From the NCBI GenBank assembly GCA_965250245.1, contig OZ252296.1, forward strand, positions 1,612,001 through 1,676,000: 64,000 nt of DNA, read 5' to 3'. The first letter of the stretch is position 1. Every line of letters begins with the position of its first letter. This document shows, piece by piece, positions 25,844 to 36,894 of the stretch. The stretch comes from JABDIP01 sp965250245 (GTDB lineage Bacteria > Pseudomonadota > Alphaproteobacteria > DSM-16000 > Inquilinaceae). Position numbers and translations under genes: made by a program. The notes beneath the pieces were generated by a model, which was not told where the DNA came from, searched no databases, and saw nothing but the letters and a program-made list of their open reading frames with translations.

Positions 25844-27139
25844 TCAGCCCAGATAGCCGAAAAGCCGCGGCAGCCAGAGGACGATGTCCGGCAACAGGAT
25901 CATTGCCAGCAGCGCCAGGACCAGCACGCCGAGAAACAGCCAGACCTCGCGGATGATCTCGACCAGCGGGATGCGGGTCACGGCGTTGATGACGAAGAGC
26001 AGCACGCCGTAGGGCGGGGTGATCAGGCCGATCATCGTGTTGACGATCGCCACGACTCCGAAATGCACCAGGTCGATCCCGAGCGCACGGCAGGTCGGCA
26101 GGAACAGCGGGATGATGACGAGAATGATCGTGGTGGCGTCCAGCAGGCACCCCAGCAGGAGCAGCAGCACGTTGACGCCCAGCAGGAAGACCAGCGGGTG
26201 GACATCGAGTCCGGCCAGCCGGTCGGCCATGATGTTGGGGATGTTCTCCGACGCGACGACGTAGTTCAGGATCAGCGCGCCGCCGATGATCAGGCCGACC
26301 GCCGCGGACGACCGGGCGCTGTCGACCAGGATGTCGAGCAGGCCGCGCAGGCTCAGGGCGCGATAGAAGAAGGCGGCCAGGATCAAGGCATAGAAGGCCG
26401 CAACGGCCGCAGCCTCTGTCGGCGTGGTGACCCCGCCATAGATGCCATAGAGCAGGATCGCCGGCATCAGAAGTGCGGGGAAGGCGGTGACCGTCCGGCG
26501 CGGGAGCTCGGACAGCGGCACCGGATCTTCGAGGCCGACATCGCGTCGATAGGCGAGCCAGAAATTCATCCCCATCAGGACGATCCCCATGATGAGCCCG
26601 GGCACGATGCCGCCCAGGAACAGGTATCCGATGGAGGTATTGGAGACGAGCGCGTAAAGCACCAGCGGGATCGAGGGCGGGATGATCGGTCCGATCGTCG
26701 CCGAGGCCGCGGTGATCGCGGCCGCGTAGCCACGCGTGTAATGGCCCGAGCGGGTCATCATGTTGATGATGATCTTGCCGATCCCGGCCGCATCGGCCAC
26801 CGCCGACCCGGACATGCCGGAGAAGATCAGCGATGCCACCACGTTCACATGCCCCAGCCCGCCGCGGAAGCGACCGACCAGGGCGATGCAGAAATTCAGC
26901 AGCCGGTCGCTGATCGTGCCGGCATTCATGATGTTGGCGGCCACGATGAAGAGCGGCACGGCGAGCAGGATGAAGCTGCTGTACAGCCCGTCCATCAGGA
27001 CCTTGCCGGCGAGTCCGATGTCCTGCCCGACGACGACCATGTAGGTGAGCGCGCCGACGATCACCGCATAGGCGATCGGCAGGCCCATGCCCGCGACGAC
27101 GAGGATGACGCCGACACACAGCAGGAATGCGAGGCTCAT
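25844..27139 (-). CDS. dctM: TRAP transporter large membrane subunit (DctM)
   Basis: This 431-residue, roughly 12-helix permease is the ion-coupled translocation subunit of a TRAP transporter. Family runs include VPLFIVAANIMNAG, SGMSGSAVADAAGIGKI, ATIGPIIPPSIPLVLYA, GVTTPTEAAAVAAFYA, LLLLGCLLDATTIILVI and IGLITPPYGVLLFV. The ATG at 27139 overlaps the dctQ stop by four bases. It is the last gene of the operon that begins with the DapA-family gene at 30313. Confidence 0.95.
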   Translation of the reverse strand: MSLAFLLCVGVILVVAGMGLPIAYAVIVGALTYMVVVGQDIGLAGKVLMDGLYSSFILLAVPLFIVAANIMNAGTISDRLLNFCIALVGRFRGGLGHVNVVASLIFSGMSGSAVADAAGIGKIIINMMTRSGHYTRGYAAAITAASATIGPIIPPSIPLVLYALVSNTSIGYLFLGGIVPGLIMGIVLMGMNFWLAYRRDVGLEDPVPLSELPRRTVTAFPALLMPAILLYGIYGGVTTPTEAAAVAAFYALILAAFFYRALSLRGLLDILVDSARSSAAVGLIIGGALILNYVVASENIPNIMADRLAGLDVHPLVFLLGVNVLLLLLGCLLDATTIILVIIPLFLPTCRALGIDLVHFGVVAIVNTMIGLITPPYGVLLFVINAVTRIPLVEIIREVWLFLGVLVLALLAMILLPDIVLWLPRLFGYLG

Positions 27140-27696
27140 CCCTCGGACCTGCCGGGCGCCGGATCGTCCGTGCCGCCACGAAACGCGACCCAGGCCGACC
27201 ATGCGAAGCGCAGCGAAACGGCGATCAGGAAGAGGACGTAGACGCTGTAGACGTCGCGCATCCTGATCCAGTCGCCGAAGAGCCCGGACAGCGTTGCCGT
27301 GTTCTTCAGACGCAGGATGTGGAACTTGCCCCAGGTCGGCTCGACCGACAGCGCGAGTGCCGCCGCGATGACGGCGCTTCCGACGACGACGAACCAGCGC
27401 CGCAGCCCGGGGCGCACGGCATTGTAGAGCAGGTCGAACGTCACGTGTTCGTCCCGGCGCACGACGAAGGCGCAGCCGGCGAATATGATCCAGATCCACA
27501 GGAGCAGGCAGAACTCCAGCGTCCAGCCGTAATGCGAGGGGTCGAGGGCCGGCACGGCCTCGGCGATCCATTCCAGCCGCGCGGTGTAGCGGATGGTGAT
27601 CTGGATGATGAACGTCAGGAACATCAGCCCGATCAGCGTGCCGAGAAACACCTCTGCCCCGCGGAGCAGGACAGCGGCCACGCGCTTCAAGGTCAT
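27136..27696 (-). CDS. dctQ: TRAP transporter small membrane subunit (DctQ)
   Basis: This 186-residue, four-helix protein bridges DctM and the binding protein. Typical features are FLTFIIQITIRY in helix 1-2, EFCLLLWIWIIFAGCAFVVRRDEHVTFDLL with the conserved R-x-x-x-H-V motif, and two further helices. The C-terminus is polar. Its start lies 57 bases after the dctP stop, and its end is coupled to dctM by ATGA overlap. Confidence 0.93.
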   Translation of the reverse strand: MTLKRVAAVLLRGAEVFLGTLIGLMFLTFIIQITIRYTARLEWIAEAVPALDPSHYGWTLEFCLLLWIWIIFAGCAFVVRRDEHVTFDLLYNAVRPGLRRWFVVVGSAVIAAALALSVEPTWGKFHILRLKNTATLSGLFGDWIRMRDVYSVYVLFLIAVSLRFAWSAWVAFRGGTDDPAPGRSEG

Positions 27697-27753
27697 GATG
27701 TCCCCCGGCCGTCAGGCAGCGGGCGGCCGATCGGCCGCCCGTCCGCCAAAGGA

Positions 27754-28746
27754 TCAGTTGCCGAGGGCGTTGATCTTCTCAAGCACGCCTTCCGGCCAGG
27801 AGGCTGCGAATTCGGACCCCACATACTGGGCCTGCACATGGTCCCGGAACGCCGCGAGGTCGGGTTCGTAGATGGTCAGGCCGCTCTCCTCGAGAAAGGT
27901 GCGCAAATTGCCTTCCTTCTCCAGCTGTGCCTGGCGACCGGACTCCGCGGCCGCATCCGCCGCCTCCTGTACCGTCGCCTGCTGTTCGGCGGTGAGGCCG
28001 TCCCAGACCTCCTTCGAGAACGCGATGTAGTTCAGGTCCACCAGATGCGAGGTGAGCGCGATCTGGCAGGTCACCTCGTAAAACTTGGCATCGACCACCG
28101 TCGGCAGCGGGTTGTCCTGACCGTCGACCGATCCGGTCTGAAGCGCCGTGTAGACCTCCGTGAACGCCATCGGCGTCGGGTTGGCCCCCAGGGCCTTGCC
28201 CAGGAACTGCCACGCATCGGTGCCCGGCATGCGCAGGTTCACGCCGGCCAGGTCGTCAGGGGTCATCACTGTGCGCTCGTCTGGGCACTCGCGCAGGTTC
28301 ACGTGACGGCGGCCCAGATACATGACGCTGAGCAGCTTGACGCCCAGCTCGTCCTCGACTAGCTGCTTGAACGGGTCCATCAGCGGATCGTTGAACACGG
28401 CGACCTGATGCGCCGCGTCCTGATGCACGTAGCCGGTGGCGAAGATCGAAAACTCCGGGAAGAACTGCGCCAGCTCCTGGGGCGACGCGATGGACATCTC
28501 CAGGTCGCCCGAGGCGATCGCCTCCAGCTCCGAGTTCTGCTTGATCAGCGACGCGTTGTAGTGTGGCTGGTAGGTCGCGAACCCGGCCACGGCCGGCGCG
28601 AAGACCTCCTGCAGGGCGATCGAGCGCTGGTCCGTCTCCGACGCCGGGGTCGACATCCGCAGCGTGATGTCCGCGGCAGAGGCCGGGCCGGCCAGAACCG
28701 CGGTCGCGATGACCGCCAGCGCGGTCCTCCTGAGTGTCTGTGTCAT
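27754..28746 (-). CDS. dctP: TRAP transporter periplasmic substrate-binding protein (DctP)
   Basis: This 330-residue secreted binding protein has a signal peptide (TALAVIATAVLAGPASAA, cleaved before DITLRMS). The mature part shows the DctP layout, including NLRMPGTDAWQFLGKALGANPTPMAFTEVYTALQTGSVDGQDNP reduced to its core R-M-P, P-T-P and E-V-Y-T-A-L-Q-x-G-x-V-D-G-Q-x-N. The conserved Arg (in LRMPGT) normally binds a substrate carboxylate, so the ligand is probably an organic or sugar acid. A strong GGGAGGAACC precedes the ATG at 28746, which is preferred over 28767. Confidence 0.93.
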   Translation of the reverse strand: MTQTLRRTALAVIATAVLAGPASAADITLRMSTPASETDQRSIALQEVFAPAVAGFATYQPHYNASLIKQNSELEAIASGDLEMSIASPQELAQFFPEFSIFATGYVHQDAAHQVAVFNDPLMDPFKQLVEDELGVKLLSVMYLGRRHVNLRECPDERTVMTPDDLAGVNLRMPGTDAWQFLGKALGANPTPMAFTEVYTALQTGSVDGQDNPLPTVVDAKFYEVTCQIALTSHLVDLNYIAFSKEVWDGLTAEQQATVQEAADAAAESGRQAQLEKEGNLRTFLEESGLTIYEPDLAAFRDHVQAQYVGSEFAASWPEGVLEKINALGN

Positions 28747-28785
28747 GGTTCCTCCCTTTCCTTTCATGGTCGTTGAACAAACCCG

Positions 28786-29439
28786 TTAGGTCTGCAGGGC
28801 ACGCCTCTTTGCACTGTCGATATGGGCGTGTATGGCGGCGACAGCCGCGGTCTCGTCGCGGGCTCGGAGGGCCTCGACGATCGGCAGGTGTTCCTTCATG
28901 ACGGACACCACCAGGTCGGGCAGCATCCGGGTGTGGGCATGGGCGATCAGCCGGATCTTGATCGAGTTGACCCGGTAGACCTCTGAGATGATGCGGTTTT
29001 CCATATGGTCGACGATGTGGTCGTGAAACGACCAGTCCAGCCGCTGGGCCCGTTCCAGCAGCGCGTCGTCGACACCGTCACGGGCCTCCGCCAGAGTGTC
29101 CCGGTGGTCCTGTTCCATCCGCGCAAGATCGGCCGGGTCGGCGGTTCGGCAGAAATGGGCGACGGCCTCGGATTCGATCATCCGGCGCATCTGGAAGGCA
29201 TCGCGAATGAGGCGGAGGTCGATCGACAGGACCTGCAGGCCACGCTTCGGCGACGTGCGGATCAACCCGTCCGCTTCGAGCCGCGGGATCATCTCGCGGA
29301 TCGCGCCAAGCGGCATGCCCGTCAACTCGACCAGCTCTCGCTGGGACAGGAATTGTCCAGGCTGGATGTCCCAGGCCAGCAGCTTTTCCGTGAAGCTGGA
29401 ATAGGCGTGGTCACGGAGCCGGGTCACCGCCGCTGTCAT
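28786..29439 (-). CDS. GntR-family regulator, FCD (FadR) subfamily
   Basis: This 217-residue regulator has an N-terminal winged helix (LSQRELVELTGMPLGAIREMIPRLEADGLI, core SQRELVELTG and AIREMIPRLEADGLI) and a C-terminal all-helical FCD domain (about 85-210). The latter has the usual acidic and His residues for metal and ligand binding (LDWSFHDHIVDHMEN, HAHTRMLPD, HLPIVEALRARD). It lies one base after the DapA-family gene and 39 bases before dctP, so it is inside the operon it probably controls. The palindrome at 30352-30363 is a candidate operator. Confidence 0.9.
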   Translation of the reverse strand: MTAAVTRLRDHAYSSFTEKLLAWDIQPGQFLSQRELVELTGMPLGAIREMIPRLEADGLIRTSPKRGLQVLSIDLRLIRDAFQMRRMIESEAVAHFCRTADPADLARMEQDHRDTLAEARDGVDDALLERAQRLDWSFHDHIVDHMENRIISEVYRVNSIKIRLIAHAHTRMLPDLVVSVMKEHLPIVEALRARDETAAVAAIHAHIDSAKRRALQT

Positions 29440-29440
29440 C

Positions 29441-30313
29441 TCAGGCCACCACCTTCATCGAAGAGAGCAGCGCCGCGCGGTCGTCGCGGCCGAGCGGCGT
29501 CAGCGGCGGCCTCAGCCGCTCCCAGGTGGGATCGTTCCGCTGTTCGGCCAGCATCGCCTTGAGCGCGGGAATGATCGGCAGGCTGGTGATCTGCGAGAGC
29601 TCGTCCAACAGTGCGGTGTCCTCCCGCGTGCTCTCGAGCAGCCGCGCGAAGCGGGCAGGGTCGAGATTGGCCATGCCGCAGATCGACCCCGCTGCGCCCA
29701 ATGCAACGGCCCGGTGCAGGAGTCGCTCGTCCCCAATCAGGACCGGCACGGCATTCTGCCGCAACAGGGCCTCGGCGTTCTCCCAACTGCAGGAGCTGTC
29801 CTTGATCGCGCGGATCCGCGCCGGGGCTGCAGCGACCAGACGGCCGATCAGGTCCAACGACAGCGCCACGCCGGTGAGCTGGGGTATGTTGTAGAGGATG
29901 AAACGCGTTTCGACATCTGTGCGGGCGATCAGCTCCATATGCCAATCATGGAGCCCGTCATCGGCGCAGCCCTTGAAATAGAAGGGCGGGAACAGGAGAA
30001 ACTGCGAGATCCCGAAGGCGCGCCCCTCGGCGACCTGATCCAACGCATCCTCGATTGCCGTCGCGCAGACCCCGAGCACGATCTTCTCCGCCGGGACGCC
30101 ACGGGCCAGGACGGCCTCGATGGCGGCCTTGCGCTCCCGCCGTGCGATGGACGGCCCTTCGCCGGTCGTGCCGAACAGCGTGACGCCGTCGGCGCCGCCG
30201 TCGACAACGCGGCGCGCGTGGTCCCCGAGCGTCTCCACGTCGATTGCCCCGCCCTCGACGAACGGTGTCAGCAAGGCGACGGAGATGCCAAATCTGTCTG
30301 CGATCCTCCCCAT
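29441..30313 (-). CDS. DapA/NanA-family class I aldolase or lyase
   Basis: This 290-residue TIM-barrel protein belongs to the dihydrodipicolinate synthase/N-acetylneuraminate lyase family. Motifs are LFGTTGEGPS (48-53 region, carboxylate-binding loop), LFPPFYFKG, FILYNIPQLTG with Tyr141 and RAIKDSSCSWEN with the Schiff-base Lys171. As first gene of an operon with a TRAP transporter and an FCD regulator, it is more likely catabolic, acting on a keto sugar acid or hydroxy-oxo acid, than a lysine-pathway DapA. The start at 30313 gives normal family length. The frame runs open upstream, but the added residues have no family match. Confidence 0.88.
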   Translation of the reverse strand: MGRIADRFGISVALLTPFVEGGAIDVETLGDHARRVVDGGADGVTLFGTTGEGPSIARRERKAAIEAVLARGVPAEKIVLGVCATAIEDALDQVAEGRAFGISQFLLFPPFYFKGCADDGLHDWHMELIARTDVETRFILYNIPQLTGVALSLDLIGRLVAAAPARIRAIKDSSCSWENAEALLRQNAVPVLIGDERLLHRAVALGAAGSICGMANLDPARFARLLESTREDTALLDELSQITSLPIIPALKAMLAEQRNDPTWERLRPPLTPLGRDDRAALLSSMKVVA

Positions 30314-30351
30314 TGCCCTAAAACCTAGCTGACCTGCCGCTAATTGTAAAA

Positions 30352-30363
30352 CTGACATGTCAG
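30352..30363. promoter_or_regulatory. 12-bp perfect palindrome, candidate operator of the TRAP operon
   Basis: CTGACATGTCAG is a perfect palindrome centred 45 bases upstream of the first gene of the minus-strand operon. FCD-type GntR regulators bind short palindromes near promoters, and such a regulator is encoded in the operon. The palindrome itself is certain. Its role is inferred. The rest of the 30314-30551 gap shows no gene. Confidence 0.5.
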
Positions 30364-30551
30364 ATGTTGGTGGTGCGATTTGGGGGAGATCACCTCTCGT
30401 GATCCATGAAGGTTGGCGTTCTGCCACGGTGCTGAGCCAAACAATCTGTGCGGTCGGGGCCGAATTGGCAGATGCGCAGCGTGCCGGCGGGCTGCAAGGG
30501 CGACACTGCAATGGGGCCCACCTTGTTGGCAGACCGTGCAGGATTTCAGGG

Positions 30552-31472
30552 CTAGTCGCTCAGCGGTCCGATCCGCGACAGGTCCCGAGCCCACCAGATG
30601 TATAGCACGCGGCCGCGCAGGTTCTCTCGCGGGATGAATCCGACCCGCGGAAAGCGACTGTCCGTGCTATTGTCCCGATTGTCCCCCATCATGAAGTAGT
30701 GATCCGCCGGGATGCGGTATTCCCGCGTATTGTCACTTCTACTGAAGTCGCTTGCTTCCTGGATGAGGTGCGGTCGTCCGTCAGGGAAGGTCTCCACATA
30801 GGGTGTCGATGTGACGCTGCCGGCGCCGGTCGATGCATCGTCCGGCGCTGGCAATGGTCGCCTTTCCGATGCGACCCCGTTGATGTGCAGGATTCCGTCT
30901 GAGACCTGGATGCTGTCGCCCGGCAGGCCGACCAGCCGCTTGACGTAGATGGCGCCCGAACCGTCCGCGAGCTCGAAGACGACGATGTCGCCGCGTGTCG
31001 GTTCTTGGGAGTCATACGCTCTGGCGGCCACGGCGATCCGGTCGCCGGCCATCAGGGTCGGTGCCATGGACTGTGCCGGCAGGCTATAGGACTTGGCCCG
31101 AATCGGCGTGAAGTCGACCGCGACATTGAGGCCGGCGCCGACCGCGGCCAACAGCGCGTAGACGTACCACCTGTTATATCGCCGCAGTGCGAGTTCTCCG
31201 GTCCTGCGGGCGCCCGCATAGGCGTCGAACACGGCGAACAGCAGGAACAGCAGCCCCAGTATCATGAGCCCGGCCGCGAGCATGAACGTCGTACCGGACT
31301 GGATGGCGGGGGACGTGGTAAGGGCGATCAGCGCCAGATACCCGACGATGCTCACGGCATAGAAGAAGGCGGCGCGCCGCGGCATGCCGTTGTAGAGCTG
31401 GCCCAGCCCCGGCAGCACCAGGGAGAGCAGTGCGGCCACCACCGGTCTTCTCGATTTGACGGTCTCGGTCAT
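30552..31472 (-). CDS. lepB: Signal peptidase I with extra N-terminal membrane domain (copy 2)
   Basis: This 306-residue paralog of 24725-25642 aligns with it without gaps over the first 180 residues. Shared elements are LSLVLPGLGQLYNG near the start, DAYAGARRTGELALRRYNRWYVY before the catalytic domain, SLPAQSMAPTLMAGD (Ser135), GDIVVFELADGSG, YVKRLVGLPGDSI (Lys178), and MMGDNRDNSTDSR. Both also end with the same block, ENLRGRVLYIWWARDLSRIGPL. Which of the two is the housekeeping enzyme cannot be told. Neither sits next to rnc or era, the common neighbours of lepB. Confidence 0.88.
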   Translation of the reverse strand: MTETVKSRRPVVAALLSLVLPGLGQLYNGMPRRAAFFYAVSIVGYLALIALTTSPAIQSGTTFMLAAGLMILGLLFLLFAVFDAYAGARRTGELALRRYNRWYVYALLAAVGAGLNVAVDFTPIRAKSYSLPAQSMAPTLMAGDRIAVAARAYDSQEPTRGDIVVFELADGSGAIYVKRLVGLPGDSIQVSDGILHINGVASERRPLPAPDDASTGAGSVTSTPYVETFPDGRPHLIQEASDFSRSDNTREYRIPADHYFMMGDNRDNSTDSRFPRVGFIPRENLRGRVLYIWWARDLSRIGPLSD

Positions 31473-31528
31473 GGGGCCGCATTGGTCGTTGGCGCGAATC
31501 CGCGTCCCGGATCGACCGGGCCGTGTCC

Positions 31529-31560
31529 GGTAACTATAGCAGTCCGACGGCCATCAAACC
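31529..31560 (-). promoter_or_regulatory. Putative lepB copy 2 promoter, similar to that of copy 1
   Basis: This 32-base block lies 57 bases upstream of the gene and is similar (about 23 of 32) to 25688-25719. On the minus strand CTGCTATAGTTACC includes TATAGT, a good -10 candidate. The remaining 31473-31756 region contains no gene. A divergent promoter for maeB must also lie here. Confidence 0.42.
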
Positions 31561-31756
31561 GCGTGATCGTTCCGCGACGGCCCCGTTTCCTCTCTGGGAC
31601 TCTCCAGCCGCCGGCTCGAACCGATCGCAGGGCGGTCCGGCCTCGCTCAATGGTTCCGAAATCTTCCCGGACGCGCCGAGAGGCAGGCCCCGCGCGGGCT
31701 TTTGCATTCCCGGCAGCCTGCTATAAGGAACCGCCACGCCGTCGGGGATGCCACAC

Positions 31757-34041
<2,285 letters not shown>

Positions 34042-34045
<4 letters not shown>

Positions 34046-35463
34046 ACGATCCGGTTCTCGCACCGGAAGCCCCGGAGCGGGAGCCGGACGAGGCGGCGCC
34101 GGTCGAGGCGTCGCCGGCGATCGGCCTGACCGACACGCTGGTCCGCAAGATCGAGCAGGCGCTCGACGAGCAGAACCTGCGCGAGGTCGAGAAGACGCTG
34201 GCGCCACTGCATTCCGCCGACCTGGCCGATCTGCTGGAACGCCTGCACAAGGATGACCGCGACACGGTCATCGACCTGATCCGGCCGCAGCTTCAGACCG
34301 ATGCCGACGTCCTGACTTACCTGCAGGACGATGTCCGCGAACAGGTGCTGGAGAGGCTGGAGCCGGAGGAGATCGCCGGCGCCCTGGTCGAGCTGGACAG
34401 CGACGACGCGCTGGACCTGGTCGAGGACCTGGACGACGCGGAACGCGAGGAGATCCTCGCCAGTATGCCGACCGCGGCCCGCATGCTGGTCGAGGAAGGC
34501 CTGACCTTCCCGGAGAACTCCGCCGGCCGCCTGATGCAGCGCGAGTTCGTCGCGGTGCCGATGTTCTGGACGGTCGGCAAGTCGATCGACTATCTGCGCG
34601 CCGCCGACGATTTGCCGGACGATTTCTATGCCCTGTTCGTGGTCGACCCGATGTTCCGGCCGGTCGGCACGGCGGTGCTGAGCCGGGTGCTGCGCTCCAA
34701 GCGCTCGGTCAAGGTCGAGACCCTGGTCAGCGACGAGGTGCATCCGGTCAAGGCCGAGCTGGACCAGGAGGAGGTGGCCTTCCTGTTCCGGCAATACGGC
34801 ATGGTCTCCGCCCCGGTGGTCGACGAGGCGGGCCGGCTGATCGGCGTCATCACCGTCGACGACGTGGTCGCGGTGATCGACGAGGAGGCCGAGGAGGATC
34901 TGCTGAAGCTGGGCGGCGTCAGCGAGGGCGATATCTATCGCGACGTGCTGAACACGACCAAATCGCGGATGTCCTGGCTCGCGGTCAATTTGGTGACGGC
35001 CATCGTCGCCTCGGCGGTCATCGCATTATTCGAATCCACCATCGAGAAGGCCGTGGCCCTGGCGGTGCTGATGCCCATCGTCGCCAGCATGGGGGGCAAT
35101 GCCGGCACCCAGTCCCTGACCGTTGCCGTCCGCGCCCTGGCGACCAAGGAACTGACCACCAGCAACGCCTCGCGGGTGGTCTGGAAGGAGGTCATGGTCG
35201 GGCTGCTGAACGGGCTCATGTTCGCCATCGTCGCCGGTGGCCTGACCTGGGCCTGGTCCCAGGACCCGGTGCTGGCCGGCGTGATCGGCGCCGCCATGAT
35301 CATCAACCTGATCGTGGCCGGCTTCTCCGGCGCGGTGATCCCGCTGGCGCTGGAGAAGATGGGCGTCGACCCGGCCGTCGCCTCCGCGGTGTTCCTGACG
35401 ACCGTCACCGACGTGATCGGCTTCCTCGCGTTCCTCGGGCTGGCTGCGGCGATCCTGCTCTAG
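34042..35463 (+). CDS. mgtE: Magnesium transporter MgtE
   Basis: This 473-residue inner-membrane Mg2+ channel has a cytoplasmic acidic N-domain of helical repeats (about 30-155), two CBS domains (about 165-285) that sense Mg2+, and five C-terminal membrane helices. The latter include the pore signature MPIVASMGGNAGTQ (344-357) and the conserved TTVTDVIGFLAFLGLA. The first 28 residues are acidic and Pro/Ala-rich and unlikely to be structured. Its ATG overlaps the maeB TGA (ATGA), so it is translationally coupled to a metabolic enzyme and no Mg2+ riboswitch leader is possible directly upstream. Confidence 0.95.
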
Positions 35464-35574
35464 CGGGCCTGCCGGCGCGAGAAGGTGCGGGCGCCGCCGC
35501 CGGTTTCGGGGTGACCGGCAACGACGCCCGCTTGCCACGGCGCATGGGACGCCGTTCGGGGTCTCTCGATGGCG

Positions 35575-36864
35575 CTATTGCACCAGTTGGATCCGCTGCA
35601 GCCGGCCCGGGACCGGCACCGTCGCGTTCTCCGGCTCGGTATGCAGGTAGAGGTGGCTGCCGGAATTGATGTCGAAGCTGTTCACCACATAGAGCGACAG
35701 CGGCGACGGTGCGCCCAGCGTCGATCCGCTGTTGATGAACAGGTCGCCCTTGGGCAGGTAGATGGTGCCCTCGATGACGCTGGTGCTGTCGCTGTTCAGC
35801 AGATGCTTGTTCGGCTGGTTCAGCGACCGGTCTCCGAACAGCACCACCCCGGCGCGCGGTCCGGTGCGGATGGCGTGGATGTCGACATGGCTGCCGGAAT
35901 TGGCGGTGAACGTCGCGTCCTTGCCCGACAGGTAGATCATCACCCCGTCGCCCTCCAGCGTCGCGCCGCTGTTGATCAGGAGTTCGGCGTTGTCGAAGAT
36001 GTACTCGCCCGGCTGCATCAGGGCCGTCGATCCGCCGTCGATCTTCACCTTGCCGCAATAGGTGCCCGGCTCGAGGACCGTGAACGGGTCACTGATGGTG
36101 CGTTCGCCATGGTCGCAGGCGCCGATCGTCGGCGCCGGGATCGAGGCCAACGGGTCGTTCAGCACCGGACACCCGGTCCGCGGCGGAGGCGTCATGCCGC
36201 CGCCGGAATGCCCGCCATGAACGCACATGCGGTCGGCGGTCACGGTGCTGTTGGAGTTTGTCCGCGCCGCCGTCGGCGAGTCGGAATTCACCTGGACGCG
36301 GCAGCCGGCGGCCGTGACGCTGGAGCTGGAATTCACGAACATCCCCGACCCGGTCGGCGCCAGCGCGATGGCGCAGGTCGGCGAGGGCGCCACGGCCGTG
36401 GCGCGGACGGTGATGTCCAGCGAGTCGATGCCGAAGACGCTGCCGAAGGCCGCCAGGACCGAATTGCCGTTCTCGGAACTGCGCCGCAGGGTCACCTGCG
36501 TCGCGTTCGGCGGCATCTGGCCGGCCGTGAAGGTCCGCGTGTCGCCGTTCCAGCGACCGGTGACGATGTCGTCGGGCTGCAGGACCGCGCCGTAGGTCGA
36601 GGCCGGCAGGTTCTTCTCCGCATAGGCCAGCGCGGCCTCCTCGGCGTCGGTGATGCTGGGCATCTGCCGGGCGGCGGCGAGGGCCGCCGCGTCGGCGCCG
36701 GATTGCAGCCTGCGCTGCGCGGAATAGCCGTTCGCGAAATCGACGGACAGGACGGCGATGCCCACCATGATCAGGAATCCGAAAATGATCATGGGCATGA
36801 TGCCGCCGGCCTCGTTGCCGGCGAAGTCGTCAAGCCGGCGCTTGCGGTCTTTCGAAAGTCTCAT
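35575..36864 (-). CDS. TadG-like pilus-assembly-related protein with Asn-Ser repeat region
   Basis: This 429-residue protein has the N-terminal TadG/Tad-like segment: one membrane helix (GGIMPMIIFGFLIMVGIAVLSVDF) followed by ANGYSAQRRLQSGADAAALAAARQ, as in proteins encoded with Flp pilus genes. It lacks a recognisable von Willebrand A domain. Residues about 170-420 instead contain eight or more N-S-x-S/A units (NSSS, NSDS, NSNS, NSGA, NSGS and so on) spaced within short beta segments, suggesting a beta-helix-like exported domain. It follows the TadE gene by 30 bases on the minus strand. No TadA-D or pilin genes are present here. Confidence 0.8.
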   Translation of the reverse strand: MRLSKDRKRRLDDFAGNEAGGIMPMIIFGFLIMVGIAVLSVDFANGYSAQRRLQSGADAAALAAARQMPSITDAEEAALAYAEKNLPASTYGAVLQPDDIVTGRWNGDTRTFTAGQMPPNATQVTLRRSSENGNSVLAAFGSVFGIDSLDITVRATAVAPSPTCAIALAPTGSGMFVNSSSSVTAAGCRVQVNSDSPTAARTNSNSTVTADRMCVHGGHSGGGMTPPPRTGCPVLNDPLASIPAPTIGACDHGERTISDPFTVLEPGTYCGKVKIDGGSTALMQPGEYIFDNAELLINSGATLEGDGVMIYLSGKDATFTANSGSHVDIHAIRTGPRAGVVLFGDRSLNQPNKHLLNSDSTSVIEGTIYLPKGDLFINSGSTLGAPSPLSLYVVNSFDINSGSHLYLHTEPENATVPVPGRLQRIQLVQ

Positions 36865-36894
36865 TGAAGCGGCTCCCTACTTGGTCGCTTGGGC

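Noticed and set aside
25695..27179. Alternative minus-strand frame (494 codons) over dctM
   Set aside because: Its product is Arg/His/Pro-rich without helices, while the other frame encodes a typical DctM.
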